Below are positions 1 through 9,242 of a stretch of 64,000 bases of DNA, in pieces. The notes below the pieces were generated by a model. The model ran no database searches. It saw only the letters and a list, made by a program, of their open reading frames with translations, and had not been told where the DNA came from. Numbering within the stretch: the first letter of the stretch is position 1; every line of letters begins with the position of its first letter. This stretch comes from an uncultured Desulfobacterales bacterium (lineage in GTDB: Bacteria > Desulfobacterota > Desulfobulbia > Desulfobulbales > Desulfocapsaceae). The stretch lies in NCBI GenBank assembly GCA_937915545.1, contig CALGIJ010000011.1, positions 186,001 through 250,000 on the forward strand, given 5' to 3'. The translations under genes and the position numbers were made by a program.

Positions 1-354
1 TATAACGGCCCCTCGCTGATCATCGCTTATGCCCACTGCATCAACCACGGCATCAACATGGCCCTGGGAGTCGAGCAGCAGAAAAAGGCGGTGGCCTGCG
101 GTCACTGGCCGTTGTACCGCTTCAACCCCGACCTCGAGGCGGAGGGCAAGAACCCCTTGATCATCGACTCCAAGGAGCCGACCATGAGCTTTGAGGAGTA
201 CGCCCTGGGCGAAAACCGCTATCGCACCCTGAAGCGGGTCAACCCGGAGATGGCCGACAAGCTCCTCGCCCAGTCGCAGAAGGACGTATTGCGCAGCTGG
301 CACTTCCTCAAGAGTCTGGCCACCGCCCTGGAGCCTGCACCCCAGGCGGAATAG
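1..354 (+). CDS. nifJ: Pyruvate:ferredoxin (flavodoxin) oxidoreductase, C-terminal end (partial)
   Basis: The reading frame is already open at base 1, so only the last 117 residues are present. They match the end of the single-chain pyruvate:ferredoxin oxidoreductase. The stretch GPSLIIAYAHC followed by INHGINM belongs to the thiamine-diphosphate domain of that family, and the tail with WPLYRFNP, a DSKEPT motif and a final helical region is typical of its last 100 residues. The enzyme oxidatively decarboxylates pyruvate to acetyl-CoA and CO2 and reduces ferredoxin in the cytoplasm of anaerobes. A double hairpin follows the stop codon, so this gene ends its transcript. Confidence 0.93.
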   Translation, partial: YNGPSLIIAYAHCINHGINMALGVEQQKKAVACGHWPLYRFNPDLEAEGKNPLIIDSKEPTMSFEEYALGENRYRTLKRVNPEMADKLLAQSQKDVLRSWHFLKSLATALEPAPQAE

Positions 355-366
355 CACCACAACAAA

Positions 367-399
367 AGGCGCCTCCACGAGAACTCGGCGGAGGCGCCT
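367..399. terminator. GC-rich inverted repeat after nifJ
   Basis: A perfect 10-bp inverted repeat (AGGCGCCTCC at 367-376 and its complement at 390-399) begins 13 bases after the nifJ stop codon. No T-run follows directly, so it is probably an accessory hairpin to the stronger terminator just downstream. Confidence 0.55.
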
Positions 400-410
400 G
401 CGGGGCTGCA

Positions 411-460
411 AACGGGAAAAGGCCGGGCGGTTGATCACCGCCCGGCCTTTTCCCGTTTTT
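411..460. terminator. Bidirectional rho-independent terminator between nifJ and the cysteine-cluster gene
   Basis: A 21-bp perfect stem (411-431 with 437-457) has a 5-base loop. A T-run follows on the plus strand and an A-rich stretch lies inside the left arm, so it can serve both the plus-strand nifJ and the convergent minus-strand gene ending at 517. Confidence 0.88.
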
Positions 461-516
461 GCAAGCTGTCGCCCCCCTAGCTCATCGCCACCGGGAGGCT
501 TTTCTGTTTTCGCGGC

Positions 517-1467
517 CTACTTGCCGCCCTTGGAACCATCCATCTCGGCCTTGAGTTCCTCGTATTCCCTGATCGACTGCAGCACGCTCTCGTCCTGACG
601 CTGCTTGATCTCGGCGATCTTGGCCTTGATCTTTTCCTCCCTGATCTTCAGCACCCGTGCGCCGAACAGCGTCGCCGCGAGGTACTTGAAGGAGAAGAGC
701 ATCAGCTGGACATCATCCTCCCTGATGCTGGCGATGGTCTCCTCGTCGATCTCGTAGGTGTCGAGGAACGAGCTTTCGAAGACGAACTTGCGGAAGGTGG
801 CGATATCGGTGGAGGCCATGAAGAACATGCGCTTGGCCTGCTCCGAGAGGGTGGCCTGGCCGCCGAAGGACTTGCGGCGCATGACCAGGCGCAGCCAATC
901 CTTGTTCATCTCGTCGCGCACATCGACGCCCTGGTCGGCGCGCCACTCGCCGATGGTCCACTGCTTGTCCTCCTCGAAGCCTTTGCAGTGCTCCTCGCGG
1001 ACGAGAAAGAAGAACTTCTCCTCTTCCTTGGTCTCCTCGTTGCCGTCCTTGTCGCGGGTCCCGCCCTCGTGGAAGTCGGCCATCCCTACCGGGTAATAGC
1101 GGCAGGCGGTGGGGCGGTCAGTGTAGACGGTGCAGCCCTCGGGGGTGACGAAGGGGCACTTATTGTCCTCTTCGCGCAGCTTGATGATCACCCCTGGCAT
1201 ATCGGTGTTCTCCAGATAGGTGGGGGTGGTATAGCGGTGGAGGAACTCATGGGCGGGAATGCCGAGCCTCTTGGTCAGCTGCAGGATATCGTAAGGGGTG
1301 AGTACGATCTTGATGCCGCCGCAGCAGGCGGTGAAGCACCTCACCCCGGGATGGCAGCGAAACTTCAGCGGGCTCTCCAGGGAGAGCTTGCGGGGCACGA
1401 TGGAAGTGGGATTTTTTTCTTTACCGAAAATGGTTTTTTCTTTACCGCCTTGACCTGCTTCACTCAT
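517..1467 (-). CDS. YkgJ-type cysteine-cluster protein (putative Zn/Fe-binding)
   Basis: This 316-residue protein carries the YkgJ-type putative metal-binding domain in its N-terminal half. A CHPGVRCFTACC cluster lies near residue 40, followed by NKCPFVTPEGCTVYTDRPTAC and RYYPVG near residues 105-130. Proteins of this family are thought to bind zinc or iron-sulfur through these cysteines, but their reaction is mostly unknown. The C-terminal 150 residues are helical and charged, with no recognised domain and no membrane segment. It stands alone on the minus strand, convergent with nifJ. The family call is firm; the function is not. Confidence 0.8.
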   Translation of the reverse strand: MSEAGQGGKEKTIFGKEKNPTSIVPRKLSLESPLKFRCHPGVRCFTACCGGIKIVLTPYDILQLTKRLGIPAHEFLHRYTTPTYLENTDMPGVIIKLREEDNKCPFVTPEGCTVYTDRPTACRYYPVGMADFHEGGTRDKDGNEETKEEEKFFFLVREEHCKGFEEDKQWTIGEWRADQGVDVRDEMNKDWLRLVMRRKSFGGQATLSEQAKRMFFMASTDIATFRKFVFESSFLDTYEIDEETIASIREDDVQLMLFSFKYLAATLFGARVLKIREEKIKAKIAEIKQRQDESVLQSIREYEELKAEMDGSKGGK

Positions 1468-1763
1468 TACATCACCTCAAGAAAAAGTCTATCAGAACCC
1501 ACTGGGGGGTGTTTGTCATCCACGGAACTTTGCATAATAAACGTCGCCGCCCGCAGTGTAAACCTATTTCCCCCCAAGGGGCGAGAAAGCGGCGATAATA
1601 CATTGTGGGGCGCGCCTTGGGACGCTGGCCGACAACGCCCTTTCCTCGCCCCCGCCATCGTTACCTGTTGCAGTTTGTCAGATTTCTTCGTATATGTCGA
1701 GCTGTCGAACTACTCGTTGTTCCCCCTTTCCCACTGCCCGCGTGGCATGAGGCATTGCACTGC

Positions 1764-1958
1764 ATGAAATTGTTTTGTCGTCCCATCGATTTAACCGGGG
1801 TGAGCACGGTGGTCTACCACCTGCCCGACGGCCCGGCCCTGAGCCTCAAGATCGAAGGCGTCGAGGAATACATCGACCTCGAGCTGGAGATGGGGCATGT
1901 CTGCGACACCTCCGATATCGACGGTGTCCTGCACTTCTTCCCCCGAGGCAACGCCTGA
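1764..1958 (+). CDS. Small acidic hypothetical protein (64 aa)
   Basis: The ATG at 1764 opens a 64-residue frame ending at 1958, 39 bases before the PHP gene and in the same frame. The protein begins MKLFCRPIDLTG and has an acidic C-terminal half (EGVEEYIDLELEMG). It has no signal peptide or membrane segment and I do not recognise a family. Its GC-rich third codon positions and its tight spacing to the next gene support coding, and it would be co-transcribed with the phosphatase. The frame is open further upstream to 1605, but that part looks non-coding. Confidence 0.5.
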   Translation: MKLFCRPIDLTGVSTVVYHLPDGPALSLKIEGVEEYIDLELEMGHVCDTSDIDGVLHFFPRGNA

Positions 1959-1997
1959 GGCCACTCTGACGCCGGCCCTCAGGCTCCCGCCACCGCC

Positions 1998-2795
1998 TTG
2001 CACCGCCTGCCCGACCTGACCTGCGACACCCATGTGCACACCCGCCTCTGCGGCCACGCCGTGGGCGACATGGAGGACTACGTCCAGGCCGCCATAACTC
2101 GCGGTCTAGGCCGTCTCACATTTCTCGAACACCTCGAGGAAGGTATCGACAGCCCCGTCGTCACCTGGCTCACCGAGGCCGACTTCGACCAGTATTTTTT
2201 GGAAGGGGAACGTCTGCGGCGGGTTTACGGGGAGAAGATCGACATCCGGCTCGGTGTCGAGTGCGGCTATAACGAGGAGGCGGTTGAGGCTCTGCGGCGC
2301 AGGCTGGCCGCACGGCCCTGGGACGCCGTCGGCCTTTCCTGCCACTACCTGAGAACGGCGCCGTCCCGGCACCTCAACCTCTTCAGTCGCAGAGGGGAGA
2401 ATGTCGAGGCGGCGGCCAGAGAAGGCAGCGACCGGCTTCTCAGCCGCTATTTCGCCCACCTCGCTGCGGCGGTGACGGAACTCGGGGCGGGAACCGCCCT
2501 CTGCCATCTCGACGGGGCCCTGCGCCATCTCCCCGGGCTCTGCCTGCTTCACCACCACCTCGAGCAGATCGCCACAGTGCTCGACCTCGTCAAGCAGCGG
2601 GGACTCTACCTTGAAGTCAACACCTCGGGCATCGCCATCCGCGGCGAACCCTTCCCGAGGCGATCGATCCTCGCCATGGCCGTGGAACGCGGCATTCCCC
2701 TGCAGCTGGCCTCGGACGCCCACAAGCCCGAGGATGTCGGCCGCTCCTTCGCCCTCGCCGGCGAGCTCATCCGTTCACTTGCGCCACCTTGTTGA
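1998..2795 (+). CDS. PHP-domain phosphoesterase, histidinol-phosphatase-like
   Basis: The 265-residue protein has the PHP fold. The metal-binding HxH motif is seen as DTHVHT near residue 12, followed by a histidine in FLEHLEEG, an acid in GVECGYNE, a histidine in LSCHYL and the terminal ASDAHKPEDVG motif. This layout matches HisK-type histidinol phosphatases (histidinol phosphate to histidinol plus phosphate), although many PHP proteins of this size act on other phosphoesters. The start is a TTG, because an in-frame TGA at 1956-1958 leaves no earlier start in the 39-base gap. Its 3' end overlaps the convergent response regulator gene by 29 bases. Confidence 0.78.
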   Translation: MHRLPDLTCDTHVHTRLCGHAVGDMEDYVQAAITRGLGRLTFLEHLEEGIDSPVVTWLTEADFDQYFLEGERLRRVYGEKIDIRLGVECGYNEEAVEALRRRLAARPWDAVGLSCHYLRTAPSRHLNLFSRRGENVEAAAREGSDRLLSRYFAHLAAAVTELGAGTALCHLDGALRHLPGLCLLHHHLEQIATVLDLVKQRGLYLEVNTSGIAIRGEPFPRRSILAMAVERGIPLQLASDAHKPEDVGRSFALAGELIRSLAPPC

Positions 2796-4395
2796 TCGCC
2801 TCACGGAGGATTTCGGCGTTGAACGGCTTGTGGAGGATGGCGTCGATGCCGGCGGCATAGGCGGCGTCGTTGTCCTGGCTCTCGTTCTGGGTGGTCACCA
2901 TGATGATCGGCAGACGCACCCCCGGATAGAGCTTGCGCACCCGCTCGGCCAACTGGATGCCGGTAATCTCCGGCATATTGAGGTCGGTGAGGATCATCAG
3001 CGGCTTCTCGGTGCGCAGCCACTGCAGGGCCGAGGCCGGGAACTCGAAGAGCACCGGGTCGTAGCCGAGCTCGTGCAGGGTGGCCTTGTAGATATTGAGG
3101 ATCATGCGCGAGTCGTCGACGGCGACAATCTTCTGGCGCTTGGCGGTGTCGACGGTGCCGGTGAGCTTCTTGGCGAAGTCGGCCCTGTCCGCCTGTAAGA
3201 GCAGGCTATGGTAGTGCTCGCGGATGTCGCGGTGGGTATGGGGCAGGTAGTCGAGGGCCATCTTCTCGAAGACCTCGTCATCCGCCAGACTGAGGAAGAT
3301 GTTGTCCACCTGGCCGTTGACGATGATCTTGGCGATATGGCGCGCCTCCTTCTCGGGACCGCGCAGCAGGTTCTTGATGCCGGCGGCGAGGATCGGCGAA
3401 AAGTTGCGGTCGATGGCCCGCGCCGCGGCGATGCACACATGGTCCTCGGGGTCGCTCAGCCCGGCGGTGAGGGTGTAGGCGCCCTTCTTCAGGGGCAGCA
3501 GGGCCAGGGCCTCGTAGGCGGCAAAGCGCACATTGGCGCTCTTCGGCTCGCTGGCGAGGAGCTTGCGGATAGGGACGATGGCCGACTCGTCGCCGATCTC
3601 GCCCAGCACGTTGAGGGTGTGGATCCGGAAGTCGGGGTCGTCGTGAAGGAGGTTCTCGATGAGGATCGGCACCGCCTTGGGACCGATGCGCACCAGCTCC
3701 GCCTTGGCGAAGGTGCGCATGTGGGCGTAGTGGGAGCGGAGGGTGTCGTTGAGCTTCTCGAGAGAGATCTGATCCTGCACCTCGGAGAAGATGGAGAGGA
3801 TGAGGTAGTCGATCTCGTTGTCGGTGCCCATGCGCTCGGCGAGGCGGTGCATGGCGGTCGGCGTGCCCACCTGGCCGAGGGCCTGGATGGCGGCGATGAT
3901 CAGGGCCTTGTTGGCGGCGTAAAGATAGTCGGTGAGGGTATTGATCGCCTCGGGGTCGCCGATCAGGCCGAGGCTCTCGATAATGAGAAGAATCTCGGCG
4001 TCATCCTCGGAGGCAGCGATCATGCCCAGCAGGGTGGAGGTAGCCTCTTCGAGGCGCAGCTCGCCAACGACGCGGATGAGCTCGGTGCGGTCGACGATTT
4101 TTGGCGAGGTGAGGTAGCCGATGAGTTTTTCCGGGTAGGCAACGAGGATCGACAACAGGGTCTCGCGGATGATCGGCATCTCCTCGGCGACGTCAGCCTG
4201 GTGCCTGAGCAGGTAGATGAACAGCGGTACGGAGAAATCCGCGTCGGCTCGAGTGAGCAGAAACATGAGGCGGTTGCGGGTCTTGTGATCGACCTCGCGC
4301 ATATGAGCGAGAACCAGCTGCGCCTTCATCAGGTCGCCGGTCTCGATGTTCGCCTGAATCTCCTCGATCATGTCCTGGGGGTTGACAGTGGCCAT
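2767..4395 (-). CDS. HEAT-repeat protein with C-terminal response-regulator receiver domain
   Basis: The protein has 542 residues. About 400 N-terminal residues form helical HEAT/armadillo-like repeats, with recurring units such as GEIGDESAIVPIRKLL, GLIGDPEAINTL and GQVGTPTAMHRL. The last 125 residues are a CheY-like receiver domain with the paired acids (AVDDSRM), the phosphoacceptor aspartate in LTDLNMPE, the TT of MVTTQ and the lysine of HKPF. It has no DNA-binding output domain, so it probably signals through protein-protein contacts. I chose the ATG at 4395 because GAGGA lies 6 bases upstream; an earlier ATG at 4410 lacks such a site. No kinase is adjacent; the nearest on the strand is at 6462-7949. 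Confidence 0.85.
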   Translation of the reverse strand: MATVNPQDMIEEIQANIETGDLMKAQLVLAHMREVDHKTRNRLMFLLTRADADFSVPLFIYLLRHQADVAEEMPIIRETLLSILVAYPEKLIGYLTSPKIVDRTELIRVVGELRLEEATSTLLGMIAASEDDAEILLIIESLGLIGDPEAINTLTDYLYAANKALIIAAIQALGQVGTPTAMHRLAERMGTDNEIDYLILSIFSEVQDQISLEKLNDTLRSHYAHMRTFAKAELVRIGPKAVPILIENLLHDDPDFRIHTLNVLGEIGDESAIVPIRKLLASEPKSANVRFAAYEALALLPLKKGAYTLTAGLSDPEDHVCIAAARAIDRNFSPILAAGIKNLLRGPEKEARHIAKIIVNGQVDNIFLSLADDEVFEKMALDYLPHTHRDIREHYHSLLLQADRADFAKKLTGTVDTAKRQKIVAVDDSRMILNIYKATLHELGYDPVLFEFPASALQWLRTEKPLMILTDLNMPEITGIQLAERVRKLYPGVRLPIIMVTTQNESQDNDAAYAAGIDAILHKPFNAEILREAINKVAQVNG

Positions 4396-4510
4396 AGGCG
4401 GTCCTCGCATTCGCGGTAGAGATGATGGAGACGTGGTCGTCCTAACAACATTTGATAATTCTTGACACTCATCATATCACGACAGATCGAGGCTTGTCTA
4501 ATCCCGAGAC

Positions 4511-4555
4511 AAAAAAAATCCCCCAGCCGTGAAAATCATAGAAACGGCTAGGGGA
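4511..4555 (-). terminator. Rho-independent terminator after the CoA-disulfide reductase gene
   Basis: On the minus strand a stem pairs ACGGCT-GGGG (4544-4554) with CCCC-AGCCGT (4521-4530), followed by eight T residues (A-run at 4511-4518). It lies 24 bases after the stop codon of the gene ending at 4579. Confidence 0.85.
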
Positions 4556-4578
4556 AAACCCTTACGGCATGACCCAGA

Positions 4579-6309
4579 TCAGCGAACTGGCAACCATTCC
4601 GGGCCCATACGACGGATGACGTTGAATCCTCCGGGGACCACGATATTATTTGTCATGCCCACGGAATCAAGGAAGACCTGGACCTCGTAGGAACGTGATC
4701 CGGCATTGCAGAAAATGGCCAGTGTGCGATCTTTGGGCAGCTCCGTGTAGCGGTCGCGCACCTCGTCGTAGGGCAGAGACAGCCACCGCGACGCGCCGAA
4801 GCGCTCCACGAAGGGTTCGGCCTGTTTAACGTGGCGCACGTCGAGTACCGTCCACTCGGGGTGAAGCGACGGATCGTCCATGAAGAGGAAGAACTCCTCG
4901 ATGGTCATCTGCCGCATACGGCCGTCGCAGAGATTGTCGGCGACATAGGCGGCAGCATTGAGGGGATCGATGGCCGAAGAGAACGGCGGTGAGTAGGCCA
5001 TCTCGACGTTGGCAAGGTCGTCGATGGTGGCGCCGCCGGCGAGCGCCATGGCGACCGTGTCGATGCGCGCCGAAAGCGCGTCGTTGACCGGGCCGGCGCC
5101 CTGAAAGCCAAGCACCCTGCGGGTACGCCGGTCAAAGAGCAGCTGCAGGCAGACAATCTCCTGGCCGGGGTAGAAATGGGCGCGGTCCGAGGGCGCGGTC
5201 AGCGAGAAGTCGACCGCGAAGCCCTCGTCACGGGCCGCCACGGTGCTCAGCCCCACCGCCCCCACCGACATCTTGAAGGCCTTGAGGATGAAGCTGGCCA
5301 CCCCGCCCTTGAAGACCGAGGGAATGCCGACGATATTGTCGGCGGCCACCCGCCCCTCCCGGTTGGCCATGCTGCCGAAGGGAGCGACGAAGCGCTTGCC
5401 CGAGACGAGATGGGCGATCTCGACACAGTCGCCGGCGGCGTAGATAGTGGGGTCGGAGGTCTGCATCCTGGTGTTGACGACAATGCCGCCGCCGGGCCCG
5501 ACATGGAGGCCCGCCTCGCGCGCCAGCTCCGAGCGCGGCCGCACCCCGGCGGCCATGATCACCAGATCGGCCTCGAGGGTCCTCTTGCCGGTGCGCACTC
5601 CCGTCACCCGGCCCTGATCGTCACGCAGAATCTCCTCCGCCCCCTCGCCAAGGTAGACGGCGACATTGTTGTCGCGCAGGTGTTTCTCGAGCATGACCGC
5701 CAGCGGCCAGTCGATGATGCGCGGCAAGAGCTGCTCCCTGAACTCGATCAGCGCGGTTTCCACACCCCACAGATCGGTGAGCGCCTCGGCCATCTCGATG
5801 CCGATGGCGCCGCCGCCGATGACCACCGCCTTGCCCACCTGGGCCTTGGCGAGACGTTCCTTGATGGCGATGCCCTGGTGGAGGTCGCTGATCGAGAAGA
5901 CGCCGTCGGCGTCATGGCCAGGAATGGGCAGCACCACCGGTTTACTGCCGGTGGCGATCAGCAGGGAGTCGTAGGGCAGACGGCGGCTCTCGCCACTTGC
6001 AAGATCGAGTACCTCAACCTCTTTCGCCTTGCGGTCGATGGCTACCGCACGCGTCGAAGTCAGGGTCTTGACCCCCTTGGCCTTCGCGAAAAAGCGCTCG
6101 TCGCGCACCATGTGAAAGCTGGTCGAGCGCAGTTCCTTTTCGTCGGCGACATCGCCGGAGACATAGTAGGGGATGCCGCAACCGCCATAGGAAATGAGAC
6201 TGTCCTGATCGACGACGGTCACTTCGTAGTGCGGCGCCAGGCGCTTGATGCGGCAGGCGGCCTTGGGTCCGGCCGCCACTCCGCCGATAATGACGATTCG
6301 TTTGCTCAT
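4579..6309 (-). CDS. CoA-disulfide reductase / NADH-dependent flavoprotein fused to a rhodanese domain
   Basis: This 576-residue fusion starts with an FAD-binding GGVAAG motif. The single redox cysteine C44 in YGGCGIPYYVSG is characteristic of CoA-disulfide reductases and related NADH oxidases. A second GGGAIGIEMAE nucleotide-binding motif and the AAGDCVEI FAD motif follow. The C-terminal 100 residues form a rhodanese domain with catalytic C534 in FCNAGSRS. CoADR-rhodanese fusions reduce CoA disulfides or CoA persulfides with NAD(P)H, and some take part in sulfur respiration. The start at 6309 is set by GAGG about 8 bases upstream. It is likely a single-gene transcript ended by the hairpin at 4511-4555. 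Confidence 0.9.
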   Translation of the reverse strand: MSKRIVIIGGVAAGPKAACRIKRLAPHYEVTVVDQDSLISYGGCGIPYYVSGDVADEKELRSTSFHMVRDERFFAKAKGVKTLTSTRAVAIDRKAKEVEVLDLASGESRRLPYDSLLIATGSKPVVLPIPGHDADGVFSISDLHQGIAIKERLAKAQVGKAVVIGGGAIGIEMAEALTDLWGVETALIEFREQLLPRIIDWPLAVMLEKHLRDNNVAVYLGEGAEEILRDDQGRVTGVRTGKRTLEADLVIMAAGVRPRSELAREAGLHVGPGGGIVVNTRMQTSDPTIYAAGDCVEIAHLVSGKRFVAPFGSMANREGRVAADNIVGIPSVFKGGVASFILKAFKMSVGAVGLSTVAARDEGFAVDFSLTAPSDRAHFYPGQEIVCLQLLFDRRTRRVLGFQGAGPVNDALSARIDTVAMALAGGATIDDLANVEMAYSPPFSSAIDPLNAAAYVADNLCDGRMRQMTIEEFFLFMDDPSLHPEWTVLDVRHVKQAEPFVERFGASRWLSLPYDEVRDRYTELPKDRTLAIFCNAGSRSYEVQVFLDSVGMTNNIVVPGGFNVIRRMGPEWLPVR

Positions 6310-6461
6310 CTTTCTGTCCTCGTTTGGAGAAATGACCGTCGCCACCACGGCCCAGCGGCCTCAGCGGGCCGCGGCTGCGGCGACCTGGTTATCGACATAT
6401 GAACACTATTGCCGCAAAAAGGCAAACGGCAAGCAGCCCTCGGCATGAAACGCCATTCCTC

Positions 6462-7949
6462 TCAGGAGAGAGGCGGAAAGACAATAGAGAAAGTCGTGCC
6501 TTGGCCTTCCGAGCTGGTGACGACCACCGTCGCCCGGTGGCTGTCGAGGATATTCTTGGCGATGGCCAGGCCGAGGCCGGTGCCTTTGTGCTTTTCACTG
6601 AAAAAAGGTAGAAAAATCTGCTCGAGCTTATCGGCCGCAATGCCGACACCATTATCGACGATGATCAGCTCGGTACACCCGTCGCCGGCAAGACGGGTAG
6701 AGACGCGCAGCAGGCCATGTTCGGTCACCGCCTGAATTCCGTTCATGAGGATGTTGAAGAGGGCGCGGTAGAGCAGCTCGCCATCCAGGTTGTGGCTGGG
6801 CAGCCCCTCGGCGAGCTCCGTCTCGAGGGCGATGTCGCGGCGGCGCAGCTCCGGCGCGATGAATGTCAGCACCTTGGTCACCACATCGTTGACCTGTCCG
6901 GGGACGAACTCGGCCACCGGGGGTCGGGCGAAATCGAGGAACTGCACGACGATATTGTTCAACCGGGCCGTCTCGTCGATGACGATCTTGGCGAGGTGCT
7001 CGTTGCCCGGGGCAAGCTTCTGGATGCGTTTTTCAAGGATCTCGGCGGTACTGCGAACGATCCCCAGGGGACTCTTGATCTCGTGACTGACAGTCGCCAC
7101 CATGGTGCCAAGGTGGGCCAGACGTTCGGCCTGATTGAGTTTCTCTTCGAGACGCAGTCGCTCCAGGGCACGGCGTTCCATGATCGAGCCGGCGCGGGAA
7201 ACGATGAAACGGAGCACGAGGAAGAGAATCCCCATGATGCCGCTGGACACCATGATAATCCGCCCCTGCAGGCGGATGATGTTGGCATAGTTGTTGGTCA
7301 GGTCCTTCTCGATCTCGATGACCCCCATGATGAGGTCGCCGGTGCCGTCGCTCTCGCGACGCACCTGGCGGAAGGGGATGAAGGTTTTCAACTCACAGCT
7401 CACTTCGCTGGTGATGCCGAGCAGGCTGAGCACCGAGCCGCTGTAGGTGAACCGCGAGTTGGGCACACCCTTCAACGCTTTTTTATATTCGGCCGCGCCG
7501 ATGCCCTCCTTGCCAACCAGGGAGGAAATGGTGGAGTAGGAGATGATGTTCTTGCTCGAGTCGTAGATGGTCACCGAGTCGATCTTGAGACCCTGGGTGA
7601 CGCCTTTGACGATGTCGTCGAGGAGTTCGAACTGCTCGGGATTGCGCAGGGCGATGACGCCGTAGCGAATGACGGCGGGCAGCACGAAACGGCGGAAGAC
7701 CTGCTGATTGAGATTCTCGGCAAGGAGCAGCGAATACTCTTCGTTCTGCTCGAGCATCACCTTGCGGGCATTTTCCGAGATCAGCCAGGAAAGCAGCAGG
7801 GTAAAGACAAGAATGACGGCGAGACTGGAAAAGGAGAAGTACTCGACGAGCTTGAACGGCTCGAGACCATCCGAGACCTTGTGCTTGGGCGGGCCGCCAG
7901 GGCCGGTCGGGGTCTTGTCCGCTGCTGCCATGGGCCGTCCGCTTGACAT
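6462..7949 (-). CDS. Membrane sensor histidine kinase downstream of ftsZ
   Basis: The 495-residue kinase has an N-terminal membrane segment (residues about 33-55), an extracytoplasmic sensing region of roughly 170 residues, and a second membrane segment ending near LVLRFIVSRAG. A short linker leads to a HisKA domain with the phosphoacceptor in VSHEIKSPLG, then an HATPase domain with N, G1 (DNGVGIAADK) and G2 (GTGLGLAIAKN) boxes. The ATG at 7949 follows GAGGTGG. It lies 72 bases after ftsZ on the same strand and may be read through from the dcw cluster. No response regulator is adjacent; the HEAT-receiver protein at 2767-4395 is a candidate partner by proximity only. Confidence 0.87.
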   Translation of the reverse strand: MSSGRPMAAADKTPTGPGGPPKHKVSDGLEPFKLVEYFSFSSLAVILVFTLLLSWLISENARKVMLEQNEEYSLLLAENLNQQVFRRFVLPAVIRYGVIALRNPEQFELLDDIVKGVTQGLKIDSVTIYDSSKNIISYSTISSLVGKEGIGAAEYKKALKGVPNSRFTYSGSVLSLLGITSEVSCELKTFIPFRQVRRESDGTGDLIMGVIEIEKDLTNNYANIIRLQGRIIMVSSGIMGILFLVLRFIVSRAGSIMERRALERLRLEEKLNQAERLAHLGTMVATVSHEIKSPLGIVRSTAEILEKRIQKLAPGNEHLAKIVIDETARLNNIVVQFLDFARPPVAEFVPGQVNDVVTKVLTFIAPELRRRDIALETELAEGLPSHNLDGELLYRALFNILMNGIQAVTEHGLLRVSTRLAGDGCTELIIVDNGVGIAADKLEQIFLPFFSEKHKGTGLGLAIAKNILDSHRATVVVTSSEGQGTTFSIVFPPLS

Positions 7950-8021
7950 CGGTGCCACCTCGCCGCCACCGGCCTGTCCGCCGGGCAGAGTTCCCGGCGG
8001 GCAACACTGGCCGCAGAGGCG

Positions 8022-9242
8022 TCAGTTGGCGTTTTTACGAAGATAGGTGGGGGTCTCGAGGTAGTCGTCGTTCCAGTTCAGCGGGCTCTGGCTCTTGCCC
8101 TCCGGCGGGTTGGATGAGCCGAGGCTGTCGAAAGAATCAAAATTGGAACCGGGCAGCCGTGACACCTGGGGGTTACGGTTGGGTACCGCCGGGGCGCCCT
8201 TGATCGGCGGCTCGGCCTCCTTGATCGGCAGCGGTTTCTTCTTGCGCGAGTCCACCGGGGAGATGGTTTCCTTCTTGTCGAGCACCGCGCCCACTCCAGT
8301 GGCGATGACGGTGACATGCATCTCGTCGCCGAGGGAATCGTCGTAGAGGGCGCCGATGACCACCTTGGCATCCTCGTCGGCCTTTTCCTGAATCATCGCC
8401 GAAGCCTCCATGAACTCCGCCATGGTAAAGGTCTCCTGCGAAGCGGAGATGTTGATGAGCAGGCCACGGGCGCCCTCGATGCCATAGTCCTCGAGGAGCT
8501 GGTTGTCGATGGCCTTGCGGGCGGCCTCCACGGCGCGGTTCTCGCCGCTGGCCGAGCCCGAGCCCATGATCGCCGGGCCGACCTCACGCATCACCGTGCG
8601 CAGGTCGGCGAAGTCGGCGTTGATCAGGCCGGGAACGTTGATGAGGTCGGTGATGCCCTTGACCGCCTGCAGCAGGACGCTGTCGGCCATGGCCAGCATG
8701 TCGGAGAGCTTGCTGTTCTTCTGCATCACCGACAACAGGCGGTCGTTGGGGATGGTGATGATGGTGTCGGCATACTTCTGCAGTTCCTGCCAGCCCTGCT
8801 CGGCGTTGCGGGAGCGGAATTTTCCCTCGAAACTGAAGGGCTTGGTGACCACGGCGACGGTCAGGGCGCCCAACTCGCGGCTGGCCTTGGCGACGATGGG
8901 CGCGGCGCCGGTGCCGGTGCCCCCGCCGAGGCCGGCGGTAACGAAGACCATATCGCTGCCCTTGAGAGCGTCGCGGATCTCCTCGAGGGACTCGTTGGCG
9001 GCCATATTGCCGGTTTCCGGATCGGCACCGGCGCCAAGACCCTTGGTGATCCCCGGTCCGAGCTGGATACAGATGTCGGCCCGCGACTGGTTCAACGACT
9101 GCCGATCGGTATTGGCGGCAATGAACTCCACCCCCTGCAGGCGGTGGGCCACCATGGTGTTGATGGCATTTCCACCGCCGCCACCAACCCCGATAACCTT
9201 CACAACTGCAACACCTTCCGACTCAGCCATCCTGAACGGCAT
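8022..9242 (-). CDS. ftsZ: Cell division GTPase FtsZ
   Basis: FtsZ (406 aa) polymerises into the division ring. The N-terminal GTPase starts with VIGVGGGGGNAIN. The tubulin signature GGGTGTG is at residues 106-112, followed by the T7 synergy-loop region (NADFADLRTVM). After residue 320 comes a proline-rich variable linker, then the conserved C-terminal peptide ETPTYLRKNAN, which recruits FtsA and other partners. Length and order are normal. It is the last division gene of the cluster, 115 bases after ftsA. Confidence 0.98.
   Translation of the reverse strand: MPFRMAESEGVAVVKVIGVGGGGGNAINTMVAHRLQGVEFIAANTDRQSLNQSRADICIQLGPGITKGLGAGADPETGNMAANESLEEIRDALKGSDMVFVTAGLGGGTGTGAAPIVAKASRELGALTVAVVTKPFSFEGKFRSRNAEQGWQELQKYADTIITIPNDRLLSVMQKNSKLSDMLAMADSVLLQAVKGITDLINVPGLINADFADLRTVMREVGPAIMGSGSASGENRAVEAARKAIDNQLLEDYGIEGARGLLINISASQETFTMAEFMEASAMIQEKADEDAKVVIGALYDDSLGDEMHVTVIATGVGAVLDKKETISPVDSRKKKPLPIKEAEPPIKGAPAVPNRNPQVSRLPGSNFDSFDSLGSSNPPEGKSQSPLNWNDDYLETPTYLRKNAN

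Noticed and set aside
1605..2795. Read-through of the TGA at 1956-1958 joining the small acidic protein to the PHP phosphatase as a second selenoprotein.
   Set aside because: The frame is shared, but the UGA context (PRGNA before, GHSDAG after) has no redox motif. The PHP domain starts normally after a TTG, and the bridging residues look non-coding.
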